DNA of 47,009 nucleotides from Bacteroidales bacterium (GTDB lineage: Bacteria > Bacteroidota > Bacteroidia > Bacteroidales > UBA932). The notes beneath the pieces are model-generated. The model was given only the letters and a program-made list of their open reading frames with translations, ran no database searches and was not told the DNA's origin. The first letter of the stretch is position 1. Every line of letters begins with the position of its first letter. Of the stretch, positions 35,289 through 42,930 are shown piece by piece. The stretch is taken from positions 1 through 47,009 of the forward strand of contig JAGBHM010000029.1 in the NCBI GenBank assembly GCA_017935505.1, in the 5' to 3' direction. Both the position numbers and the translations under genes were made by a program.

Positions 35289-36497
35289 TTAAGCATTACT
35301 GCATTTCTCCATCTTGTCAATAATGTCTGCGGCCACCTGCTTTTTCGTTTTCAGAGGATAGACATCAACATTGCCGTCTGATGTTATTATAGTTATTTTG
35401 TTTGTGTCTGTCCTGAACCCGGCCCCTGCATCCTGCATCGAATTGAGGACAATCATATCCAGATTCTTCCTCTTCAATTTTCCTTTGGCATTCTCCAGCT
35501 CATCATTGGTCTCGAGGGCAAAGCCGGTGAGGAATGTTCCACTCCTCTTGTTGGCACCCACCCATGCAGCAATATCCTGAGTTGGAGTAAGGGTAAGGGC
35601 GTAGTCACTCTTTTCACGCTTGATCTTTCTGTCGGCCCTCTCCTTTACTGTAAAATCTGCAACGGCAGCACACAATACTATCATATCGGCATCCGCCACA
35701 AATCCTTTGCAGGCCTCAAACATCTCTCCTGCCGATTTTACCGGAACAATCTTCACATTCGGATGGAACAGTTCCACATTTACAGGGCCGCTCACTACGG
35801 TAACCTCAGCACCTCTGTTTGCAGCCTCATGGGCTATGGCATATCCCATCTTTCCAGAAGAGTGGTTTGTTATATACCTTACAGGATCTATATCTTCACA
35901 CGTAGGTCCGGCTGTTATAAGCATTTTCTTGCCTGCAAGAGTGCCTGATGCTGCAAATATTGCCTCTACATGTGCCACGATACGCTCCGGCTCCTCCATT
36001 CTCCCTTTCCCATCAAGTCCGCTGGCCAGTTCTCCTGATGCAGGCTCTATGATATAGACGCCCCTGCTGCGCAATATATTCATATTCTCTGTGGTGGAAG
36101 GATGTTTGTACATGTCCAGATCCATCGCAGGTGCTACAGCTACCGGGCATTTTGCCGACAGATATGTTGTTATTAGAAGATTATCGGCAACTCCTGTCAC
36201 CATTTTTCCCATTGTATTGGCTGTCACAGGTGCTATCAGCAGCAGATCTGCCCACAAACCCAACGACACGTGACTGTTCCAGTCTCCATTTTCAGGATTA
36301 TAGAACTCTACTGCTATCGGGTTCTTTGATAGTGTTGCAAGTGTAAGCGGTGTGATGAAATGTTTGGCCATCTCAGTCATTACAACCCTAACCTCAGCCC
36401 CCTCTTTGACGAGAGCCCTTATCAGCATTGCAGACTTGTATGCCGCAATACTTCCTGTAACACCCAACAGAATATGCTTGCCAGCCAATGAAGCCAT
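35289..36497 (-). CDS. coaBC: Bifunctional phosphopantothenoylcysteine decarboxylase / phosphopantothenate-cysteine ligase
   Basis: CoaBC joins cysteine to 4'-phosphopantothenate and decarboxylates the product, two steps of coenzyme A synthesis. The 402-residue protein has the N-terminal flavoprotein CoaC domain (about 1-185: LLGVTGSIAAYKSAMLIRAL, the HFITPLT His, and PAMDLDMYKHPST). The C-terminal CoaB ligase domain (about 190-395) has LITAGPTCEDIDPVRYITNHSSGKMGYAIA and AAVADF. The flap region reads ELASGLDGKGRMEEP, without the ACG cysteine of the E. coli enzyme. It lies between rpoZ and recN. Confidence 0.95.
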   Translation of the reverse strand: MASLAGKHILLGVTGSIAAYKSAMLIRALVKEGAEVRVVMTEMAKHFITPLTLATLSKNPIAVEFYNPENGDWNSHVSLGLWADLLLIAPVTANTMGKMVTGVADNLLITTYLSAKCPVAVAPAMDLDMYKHPSTTENMNILRSRGVYIIEPASGELASGLDGKGRMEEPERIVAHVEAIFAASGTLAGKKMLITAGPTCEDIDPVRYITNHSSGKMGYAIAHEAANRGAEVTVVSGPVNVELFHPNVKIVPVKSAGEMFEACKGFVADADMIVLCAAVADFTVKERADRKIKREKSDYALTLTPTQDIAAWVGANKRSGTFLTGFALETNDELENAKGKLKRKNLDMIVLNSMQDAGAGFRTDTNKITIITSDGNVDVYPLKTKKQVAADIIDKMEKCSNA

Positions 36498-36512
36498 ACC
36501 AGAATCTTTACC

Positions 36513-36845
36513 TTAATTTTTGTCCGCCTTGTTCTCTATTTTGCGATAGTAGATCTCGCCATTCTGGAACTCTTTGATTGCCACCAATGTAGGTTTTGGC
36601 AATTTCTCATAATGACGTGATATCTCAATCTGCTCCCTGTTCTCGAAGGTCTCTTCCAAAGTATCAGCGAAATTTGAGAACTCCTCCAATTTGGCGCTCA
36701 ACTCCTGCTTTACATCTGCAGCAATCTGGTTTGATCTCTTTGCTATCACCATTACAGACTCATAAATATTTCCTGTAGGTTCTGCCAAATCAGATAAATT
36801 TCTGGTAACGGTATTGCCCGCAACCTTTGTTTGATTCTTTTCCAT
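36513..36845 (-). CDS. rpoZ: RNA polymerase omega subunit-like protein
   Basis: The 110-residue product matches the Bacteroidota form of the omega/Rpb6 family. The conserved block GNIYESVMVIAKRSNQIAADVKQEL corresponds to the omega helix that helps assemble the beta-prime subunit. A charged helical part and a C-terminal YEKLPKPTLVAIKEFQNGEIYYR follow. The position between bamD and coaBC supports the call, since this order is common in the phylum. ATG 36845 is preferred; the reading frame extends four codons to a TTG at 36857. The gap to bamD is 16 bases. Confidence 0.85.
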   Translation of the reverse strand: MEKNQTKVAGNTVTRNLSDLAEPTGNIYESVMVIAKRSNQIAADVKQELSAKLEEFSNFADTLEETFENREQIEISRHYEKLPKPTLVAIKEFQNGEIYYRKIENKADKN

Positions 36846-36861
36846 ATGATTTTTCAATAAT

Positions 36862-37782
36862 TTATTTCGATTCTTCTTTAATTTTTGCAGACTTCTTCAC
36901 CTCTTTCATAGCCTTCTTGTTCAATCTCTCCATTTCACGCATCTGCTCTTTTGTAAGTTCTGCCGCCTCAGACTCGCTCCTAGGCTCATCCTTTTTGGTA
37001 AAAGAGATTGCCTTTTCATAATAGGCGTCCAGCTCTTTTCTCTTGCGCGACTCAGGATATTCACCTATGAAATTATAGTAGTCATCTATAAATGTAAGGT
37101 AACGTTCCCTCTGTTTCTCAAAAATTGAGTTGAGCGCATATTTGTACGAAGCCAAAGCGGTATAGTAAAGCACATCCTCCCTGTAGATATTGTCGGCATT
37201 CTCCTTAAGCACATTCTTCAGTGCGTAATGGGCTGCCTGATAATCCTCTATGGTATAGTAGAGTTTTGCAGATTCAAAGCTCTTTCTGTCGAGACGCTCC
37301 TTGAACTCAGAAATCATGGCATTGCACTCATCATAATGGCTGCTGGCCGGATTTTCATACATGAACTCCCCGATAACAGTCATGGCCTTTCTCGTAGGAG
37401 TCTGGTCGAGTTCATAGCGGTAAGTCGACTCATAGAGACACTTTATCCTCAAGAATTTTGCATCTTCAGTGAACGGGCTGCGCGGAAATACATTGACGAA
37501 CTTGTCGAAATTGCTCTCTGCTGTGACATAGTCACGCATTTTATAGTTGCTCAAAGCTGTGTAATACTGCACAGTATCCTCCTGAGGCAATCCCTGCATA
37601 AGAAGAATGAGGCTCTCAAAGAGCTCTGCAGATCTTCTGTATTTTCCCTGATTATAGTAATCGAATGCAGCCTTATACTTAAGGTCAACATCGGTACTCC
37701 TCATAACTGTCTCATAATAGCTGGCACACGAAGTTACAAGGGAGACAATTGCAACTATTCCCAGAATCTTTCCTATTCGCAT
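36862..37782 (-). CDS. bamD: Outer membrane assembly lipoprotein BamD
   Basis: BamD is the TPR-type lipoprotein partner of BamA. The 306-residue product has a lipoprotein signal with SLVTSCAS (lipidated Cys19). A tetratricopeptide-like array follows (about 40-260): YKAAFDYYNQGKYRRSAELFESLI, YYTALSNYKMRDYVTAESNFDKFVNVFPRSPFTEDA and later repeats including FIDDYYNFIGEYPES. A basic, Glu/Lys-rich C-terminal tail ends the protein. It is the first gene before rpoZ and lies 59 bases after trxB. The matching bamA is 15 kb away in this window. Confidence 0.93.
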   Translation of the reverse strand: MRIGKILGIVAIVSLVTSCASYYETVMRSTDVDLKYKAAFDYYNQGKYRRSAELFESLILLMQGLPQEDTVQYYTALSNYKMRDYVTAESNFDKFVNVFPRSPFTEDAKFLRIKCLYESTYRYELDQTPTRKAMTVIGEFMYENPASSHYDECNAMISEFKERLDRKSFESAKLYYTIEDYQAAHYALKNVLKENADNIYREDVLYYTALASYKYALNSIFEKQRERYLTFIDDYYNFIGEYPESRKRKELDAYYEKAISFTKKDEPRSESEAAELTKEQMREMERLNKKAMKEVKKSAKIKEESK

Positions 37783-37841
37783 CCTTTGTTTCTTTTAATA
37801 TTAGACTTGTCACATAGGCAAATAACAAGCCAAAGTTTCTA

Positions 37842-38777
37842 TTACTGGTTTTCCTGAAGGAATTTTTCTGCATCCATTGCAGCCCTGCAACCGCTTCCTG
37901 CAGCTGCAATTGCCTGACGGTAAGTTGGATCCTGAACATCACCTGCTGCAAAAACACCAGGAACAGATGTTTTTTGTGATTTTCCGTCGGTAATTATATA
38001 ACCCTCTGCATTGGTCTCAATATAAGGCTTGAAGACCTCTGAATTAGGATGATGGCCGATAGCCAGGAAGAAACCGTGGATATTGATTTGGCTCTCCTCT
38101 CCGGTCTTGTTGTTTACAAGAGCAGCACCTGTAACACCAAACTCATCACCAAGAATCTCCTTGGTATTTGTATTCCAGAGAATCTCAATATTAGGGGTAT
38201 TCATAACCCTCTCCTGCATTGCCTTTGATGCTCTGAGCACATCCCTTCTCACAATCAGATAGACTTTATTGCACAATCCCGCAAGATATGTAGCCTCTTC
38301 ACATGCAGTATCACCGCCACCTACAACGGCAACATCTTTTCTGCGGTAGAAGAAACCGTCACAAGTTGCACATGCAGAAACACCTGCACCTCTGAACTTC
38401 TCCTCACTAGGCAAGCCCAGATATTTAGCAACAGCACCTGTAGCAATGATTACTGTATCGGCCAATATCTCTTTCTCTGAATTTATCTCAACTTTGAAAG
38501 GCCTTTCGCTGAAATCAACTTTTGATACAACTCCATATCTCACCTCAGTGCCGAATCTTTCAGCCTGTTTCTTCAAATCTTCCATAAGAGATGTACCTGT
38601 AACACCCATAGGGTATCCAGGGAAATTGTCTATTTCAGTTGTAGTAGTCAACTGTCCGCCAGGTTGTGCACCTTCATATACAACAGGATTGAGGTTTGCA
38701 CGTGAAGCATAAATTGCCGCAGTATAGCCTGCAGGACCGCTACCTATGATAAGGCATTTTATTCTCTCTGTACTCAT
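37842..38777 (-). CDS. trxB: Thioredoxin reductase
   Basis: TrxB transfers electrons from NADPH through FAD to thioredoxin. The 311-residue product has the FAD motif IIGSGPAGYTAAIYASRA at the N terminus and the redox-active CATC disulfide near residues 136-139. The NADPH motif VGGGDTACEEA and the C-terminal FAD segment PGVFAAGDVQDPTYRQAIAAAGSGC are also present. The length and domain order are standard for the low-molecular-weight enzyme. ATG 38777 (MSTERIKCL) is chosen; an in-frame start at 38852 would reach into the promoter region. A TATTTTTG box lies 43 bases upstream. Confidence 0.95.
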   Translation of the reverse strand: MSTERIKCLIIGSGPAGYTAAIYASRANLNPVVYEGAQPGGQLTTTTEIDNFPGYPMGVTGTSLMEDLKKQAERFGTEVRYGVVSKVDFSERPFKVEINSEKEILADTVIIATGAVAKYLGLPSEEKFRGAGVSACATCDGFFYRRKDVAVVGGGDTACEEATYLAGLCNKVYLIVRRDVLRASKAMQERVMNTPNIEILWNTNTKEILGDEFGVTGAALVNNKTGEESQINIHGFFLAIGHHPNSEVFKPYIETNAEGYIITDGKSQKTSVPGVFAAGDVQDPTYRQAIAAAGSGCRAAMDAEKFLQENQ

Positions 38778-38819
38778 ATGTAAATTTTCTTTTATATATC
38801 TGTTATTATAATAATCGTG

Positions 38820-38827
38820 CAAAAATA
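38820..38827 (-). promoter_or_regulatory. Putative trxB promoter -7 element
   Basis: The minus strand reads TATTTTTG (TAnnTTTG) 43 bases before the trxB ATG, with a TTG 22 bp further upstream. The spacing is slightly long for the -33 box. Confidence 0.4.
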
Positions 38828-38852
38828 ATAAAAAAATCTGTAGGTCTGACAA

Positions 38853-39857
38853 TTATAATTCCCGCATATTTTTTTTGGATGCCATCTTGTCTGCTACAAA
38901 ATATTCCAGCCGCTGTGCCCAAACCAGCACCATAGACGCTATCCATCTGCTTATCAATAGGATATACCATATACCACCTATTGAACATACCAGAAACAGA
39001 TCCTCAAAATTGCTATGGGATATTGAGATATGCGTATTGAGCAGATTGATATCCCGACGGGATATTTTCCCACTTTTGCTCTCATCTATCATAACTGCAG
39101 CACCATATGCCAACCCAAGAATATTTGCGACAATCCAGAGGAAAGCAGTCTTTGCAGGAAGCCCGAACAGGGCAAGAAGAGGCCTGAGGAATTTGGAAAC
39201 CCACCTTATCACACCATACTCTGCAAGTAGCCTCTGCATTATCGAGAGTGAAAATATGAGTACTGTCATCTTTATCACAAGCCAGAATGTGGATATGAGC
39301 CAATCTGTGAAGAGAGTCATGAAGGGAAGGTCTTGGGCCGCCTCCCCCATCTGCATGCCTAAAACGCCGCCCGGCATTATCTTATTCAAGACAAATGCGA
39401 GAACAAATGCAGAGAGTGTCCTTATGATGACCATGCGCACTGCAGACGAACCGGTCTTCTTCTGTACAGCAGTCTCTGTTATCATATTGTGGGAACAGAG
39501 GACCATAACACTCAATATTGTTGTTGCCCTAACATCCAGATCTACAGCCACCGCAGCCGAGATTGCCGCATACACATTTACGAAATAGCCAGAAACATAT
39601 GCCAACGCTGCCTCTCCAGGCAATCCTATATAGTTGAATACGGGACTTATGAAGTTGGAGAAGATGGGAAGGAGCTTGAAATATTTGAGAAAAAGTATGG
39701 CAAATGAAACTGCCACAGTAATCTTCACTATCCATGCACATGTTTTGGAAGCACCAGGCAATACCTCCTTTATACACCTGAATATGCGTTCCTTATGATT
39801 TTCCTGTAACTTGTCTGTACTATGCACCGAAGACATTCTTTTTGTTTTAGAAGCCAT
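38853..39857 (-). CDS. Nucleoside recognition (Gate) domain membrane protein
   Basis: The 334-residue polytopic inner-membrane protein has several hydrophobic helices and resembles the Gate/nucleoside-recognition family (related to SpmA/SpmB-type proteins). FISPVFNYIGLPGEAALAYVSGYFVNVYAAISAA is followed by the later repeat FLRPLLALFGLPAKTAFLWIVANILGLAYGAAVM. The paired LGLP/GLPA segments suggest an internal duplication of the Gate domain. The transported or sensed substrate is unknown. ATG 39857 is chosen (MASKTKRM; MSSVHST at 39836 is also possible). The open frame continues upstream only through the tRNA-Leu gene, which is not coding. Confidence 0.8.
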   Translation of the reverse strand: MASKTKRMSSVHSTDKLQENHKERIFRCIKEVLPGASKTCAWIVKITVAVSFAILFLKYFKLLPIFSNFISPVFNYIGLPGEAALAYVSGYFVNVYAAISAAVAVDLDVRATTILSVMVLCSHNMITETAVQKKTGSSAVRMVIIRTLSAFVLAFVLNKIMPGGVLGMQMGEAAQDLPFMTLFTDWLISTFWLVIKMTVLIFSLSIMQRLLAEYGVIRWVSKFLRPLLALFGLPAKTAFLWIVANILGLAYGAAVMIDESKSGKISRRDINLLNTHISISHSNFEDLFLVCSIGGIWYILLISRWIASMVLVWAQRLEYFVADKMASKKNMREL

Positions 39858-39870
39858 GTAACAATAACCG

Positions 39871-39905
39871 AAATCCCGCCGGACATCAGTCTGACGGGAT
39901 TTTTT
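39871..39905. terminator. Hairpin terminator after tRNA-Leu
   Basis: AAATCCCG...CGGGATTT with an inner GAC/GTC stem around ATCA forms a long hairpin directly between the 3' end of tRNA-Leu and the next gene start. The longest T tract is on the plus strand, while the minus strand has TTT then CGGTT. It may act mainly as a processing or partial stop signal for tRNA-Leu. Confidence 0.65.
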
Positions 39906-39906
39906 G

Positions 39907-39987
39907 TGCCCAAGACAGGAATCGAACCTGCATGCCTCTCGGCACTCGCACCTGAAACGAGCGCGTCTACCATTTCGCCACTTGGGC
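39907..39987 (-). tRNA. tRNA-Leu (anticodon CAG)
   Basis: The reverse complement is an 81-base class II tRNA with acceptor stem GCCCAAG/CTTGGGC and anticodon loop TTCAGGT between CTCGT and GCGAG, giving CAG (leucine). The long variable arm TGCCGAGAGGCA and the T loop GTTCGATTC are as expected for leucine. Confidence 0.96.
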
Positions 39988-40023
39988 CAATCGAAAACAA
40001 GAACCTGTTTACAAATCTGACTG

Positions 40024-40054
40024 CAAAGGTAATGATTTAATAAAACTTTGCAAT
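40024..40054 (-). promoter_or_regulatory. tRNA-Leu promoter
   Basis: On the minus strand ATTG (40051-40054), 19 bp, then TACCTTTG (40024-40031) fits the Bacteroidota promoter pattern and points to tRNA-Leu, which begins 37 bases downstream. Confidence 0.65.
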
Positions 40055-40093
40055 GTTTTTTCATCAGTATTATCAAAAATTTAATTAAAACAC

Positions 40094-40101
40094 TATTTTT
40101 G
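40094..40101 (+). promoter_or_regulatory. Putative fabF promoter -7 element
   Basis: TATTTTTG (TAnnTTTG) is 34 bases before the fabF ATG. The expected TTTG at -33 is absent. Confidence 0.4.
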
Positions 40102-40135
40102 TCGCTTGATAAATTCACAACTAAAACCAACTTAT

Positions 40136-41386
40136 ATGGAGACAAAAAGAGTAGTAGTTACAGGATTAGGTTGTCTTACCCCTATCGGAAACAACGTGGA
40201 GGATTTCTGGAAAGCCCTTACAGCTGGTGTTTCTGGTTGTGCACCAATTACAAAATTCGATACAACAAATTTCAAGACAAAGTTTGCATGTGAAATAAAA
40301 GGATTCAATCCGGAAGAGTTCATAGACAGGAAAGAGCTGAGAAAAATGGATCCTAATGCGGTATATGCCATGGTTGCTGCCGACCAGGCTGTAAAAGATG
40401 CAGGAATTGATGCCGCCCCTGTTGACAAAGAGCGTTGCGGAGTGATATTCGCATCGGGAATTGGAGGATTGAACAACCTCGAGCAGGAGCTCAAGGATTA
40501 TTTTACAGGCAGCGGTGTGCCAAGGTTCAACCCATTCTACATCACAAAGATGATCACCAACATGTCTGCCGGCATGATCTCAATAAAACATGGATTCATG
40601 GGTGCTAACTTTGCTACAGTTTCGGCCTGTGCTTCATCAAACCATGCAATCATCACAGCTTTCAACTTTATAAGGACCGGTCTTGCAGATATTATGGTAA
40701 CTGGAGGAACTGAGGCGGCAATCACCCCAAGTTCCGTAGGAGGATTCAACAGCATGAAAGCCCTCTCTACAAATAATGAAAACTATGCCACCGCTTCAAG
40801 GCCTTATGATGTAACCAGAGACGGATTTGTTATTGGAGAGGGTGCCGGAGCTATTGTTCTGGAAGAGTATGAACATGCAAAGAAGAGAGGTGCCAAAATA
40901 TATGCTGAGCTTTGCGGAGGCGGAATGTCATGTGATGCATACCACATCTCAGCAACTCATCCTGAGGGAGTTGGAGCAGCTTTATGCATGAAGAACGCAA
41001 TAAAGGATGCCGGCCTAAAACCTGAGGATATCAACTATGTGAATACTCATGGAACATCAACCCCTGTTGGAGATATGCCGGAACTCTTTGCTCTGAAGAG
41101 CACACTGGGCGACAGCTACAGCAAAACATATATAAGTTCCACAAAATCCATGACAGGCCATCTGTTGGGAGCGGCAAGCGCCATAGAGGCAATTGCATCG
41201 GTACTTGCAATACAGAATGATATAATCCCTGCAACAATAAATGTAACCCAGCTCGATCCAAATATTCCGGACGGGTCAAACATTGTTGTCGGAGAGTCTC
41301 TCAAGACTACTGTAAATTATGCACTGAGCAACAGCTTCGGATTTGGAGGTCACAATGCATCCGTAATATTCGGGAAAGTAAAATAA
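40136..41386 (+). CDS. fabF: Beta-ketoacyl-ACP synthase II
   Basis: FabF elongates acyl-ACP with malonyl-ACP in fatty acid synthesis. The 416-residue thiolase-fold protein starts METKRVVVTGLGCLTPIG. It has the active-site Cys165 in VSACASSNHAI, the two catalytic histidines in NTHGTSTPVGD and KSMTGHLLGAA, and the C-terminal NSFGFGGHNAS. ATG 40136 is chosen, since an in-frame TTG at 40106 would add ten residues before a typical start. No acpP is adjacent. The phosphotransferase gene follows after 33 bases on the same strand. Confidence 0.95.
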   Translation: METKRVVVTGLGCLTPIGNNVEDFWKALTAGVSGCAPITKFDTTNFKTKFACEIKGFNPEEFIDRKELRKMDPNAVYAMVAADQAVKDAGIDAAPVDKERCGVIFASGIGGLNNLEQELKDYFTGSGVPRFNPFYITKMITNMSAGMISIKHGFMGANFATVSACASSNHAIITAFNFIRTGLADIMVTGGTEAAITPSSVGGFNSMKALSTNNENYATASRPYDVTRDGFVIGEGAGAIVLEEYEHAKKRGAKIYAELCGGGMSCDAYHISATHPEGVGAALCMKNAIKDAGLKPEDINYVNTHGTSTPVGDMPELFALKSTLGDSYSKTYISSTKSMTGHLLGAASAIEAIASVLAIQNDIIPATINVTQLDPNIPDGSNIVVGESLKTTVNYALSNSFGFGGHNASVIFGKVK

Positions 41387-41419
41387 TTGGTGTATATATT
41401 GTATATCAAAACATATACA

Positions 41420-42517
41420 ATGGAGACGACAGTACTTTACAATATCGCAGAACAATTCTGCATTGAGGAGGTGATTTCAGCCATTGAGCCCCTTGGTGAG
41501 GGTTTCATCAACGACACCTTCATAGTGAGGACATCTGGCCAAAGCAGCCCCAACTATATTCTGCAGCGCAAAAACAAGAATATCTTCAAGGATATTCCTG
41601 CAATGATGGAGAATATAGAGAGGGTGACGCTGCACCTTAAAGATAAAATTTCCGCAAAAGGGGGAGATCCTATGCGGGAGGCAATGACTGTTGTCAAGAC
41701 CAAAGATGGCAAGCTCTATTTCAAGGATGAAAATGGGGATTTCTGGGCTGTCTCAATATTTATAGAGGATACACTCTCATACCAGAATGCCGATACTCCA
41801 GAACTTGCATATCAGGGAGGAAAGGGCATTGGAGTATTCCAATCCATGCTGAGTGATTTCAAGGAGCCACTTGCCGACATTCTGCCGGGTTTCCACAATA
41901 TGAGGTTCCGTTTCAAACAATGGGACGAAACTCTTGCCAAGGATCCCGTAGGGCGCAAGGCCTCTGTTGCAGAAGAGATAGGATGGATCGAGAGCCGTCG
42001 GGAAGAGATGATGAAATTCTGGGAACTTGTAGAAAACGGCACAATTCCATGCAGAGTGACACACAATGATACAAAAATAAGCAATATCCTCTTTGACAAG
42101 AGTGGTGATGTGTTGTGTGTGATAGATCTGGATACAGTGCTGAGCAGCACCTGCCTCAACGATTTTGGCGATGCAATCAGGTCTTACACCAATACCGGTC
42201 TGGAAGATGATGAAAACCTCAACAATGTATCAATGGATATGGAGATGTTCCGCGGATATACAGAAGGATATCTCTCAGAGACCTCTTCATTCTTGACAAA
42301 GGCTGAGACCGACTATCTGGCCTTCTCTGCAAAATATATAACATTTGAGCAGACACTCCGTTTCCTTATGGATTATATCGACGGAGACAACTACTACAAG
42401 ACAAAATCGCCTCAGCACAATCTGATACGCACACATGCCCAATACAAACTGTTGCAGAGCATGGAGGAGCAGTATGACGGAATGTGCCGCGTTGTAAAGG
42501 AGTCTATTCCATTATAA
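41420..42517 (+). CDS. Phosphotransferase, probably a sugar 1-kinase of the N-acetylhexosamine kinase type
   Basis: The 365-residue protein has the aminoglycoside/choline kinase fold. It begins with GEGFINDTFIV, the ATP-binding loop region as in NahK-type hexosamine kinases. The catalytic HNDTKISNILFD motif (near residue 214) and the metal-binding VIDLDTVLSSTCLNDFGDAIRS follow, with FMDYIDGDNYYKTKSPQHNLIRTHAQYKLL at the C terminus. A role in phosphorylating N-acetylhexosamines or another sugar is inferred from these motifs, not proven. ATG 41420 (METTVLYN) is preferred over an upstream alternative. Its end overlaps the convergent trkA by 14 bases. Confidence 0.82.
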   Translation: METTVLYNIAEQFCIEEVISAIEPLGEGFINDTFIVRTSGQSSPNYILQRKNKNIFKDIPAMMENIERVTLHLKDKISAKGGDPMREAMTVVKTKDGKLYFKDENGDFWAVSIFIEDTLSYQNADTPELAYQGGKGIGVFQSMLSDFKEPLADILPGFHNMRFRFKQWDETLAKDPVGRKASVAEEIGWIESRREEMMKFWELVENGTIPCRVTHNDTKISNILFDKSGDVLCVIDLDTVLSSTCLNDFGDAIRSYTNTGLEDDENLNNVSMDMEMFRGYTEGYLSETSSFLTKAETDYLAFSAKYITFEQTLRFLMDYIDGDNYYKTKSPQHNLIRTHAQYKLLQSMEEQYDGMCRVVKESIPL

Positions 42518-42923
42518 AATCTTCATCACCAACTATTTTACCGGCAAATATTCTGGCCGAATAGCTCTCCGGTATAAATATTTTGTGAATCTCCATTGCT
42601 ACTAATATCGATTTATGCGTGTGGTCAACAGCCCGCGCATAAATTTTTTTTACGCCAAGCTGCTTCAGCGCAGCAACTGTACGCAGCGAACTCTCCATGC
42701 TTCTTCCTATGGTCACAACTGCACAGTCAAACTCATCCAAAGGTAATGATTTGAGTGCCTCCTTCTCCGAGGCATCCATGATATATGCAACCGAGACACG
42801 CTCCTTTATATACTCCACCCTATGTCGGTTGGAATCAACTACAACCACATCGTGACCGTTATCGGTCAGCTCTTCGGCCAATCTCCTGCCGAAGGTGCCA
42901 AGACCTATTATCAGATATCTCAT
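42504..42923 (-). CDS. Potassium channel NAD-binding regulatory protein, RCK_N domain only
   Basis: This is a cytoplasmic regulator for the adjacent TrkH/KtrB-type transporter. The 139-residue product has the Rossmann RCK_N fold: LIIGLGTFGRRLAEEL (residues 4-19), VVVVDSN, DASEKEALKSL, FDCAVVTIG and a KKIYARA strand. It stops at GDEDFIME, where KtrA/TrkA-family proteins normally continue for about 80 residues into an RCK_C (TrkA_C) domain. The following bases in this frame are the antisense of the phosphotransferase gene. The gene therefore encodes a shortened regulator; whether it works is unknown. It starts 7 bases after the trkH-type stop. Confidence 0.88.
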   Translation of the reverse strand: MRYLIIGLGTFGRRLAEELTDNGHDVVVVDSNRHRVEYIKERVSVAYIMDASEKEALKSLPLDEFDCAVVTIGRSMESSLRTVAALKQLGVKKIYARAVDHTHKSILVAMEIHKIFIPESYSARIFAGKIVGDEDFIME

Positions 42924-42930
42924 AATATTC

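Noticed and set aside
39858..40145. Upstream extension of the Gate-domain reading frame
   Set aside because: It runs through tRNA-Leu and its promoter; the start at 39857 avoids this.
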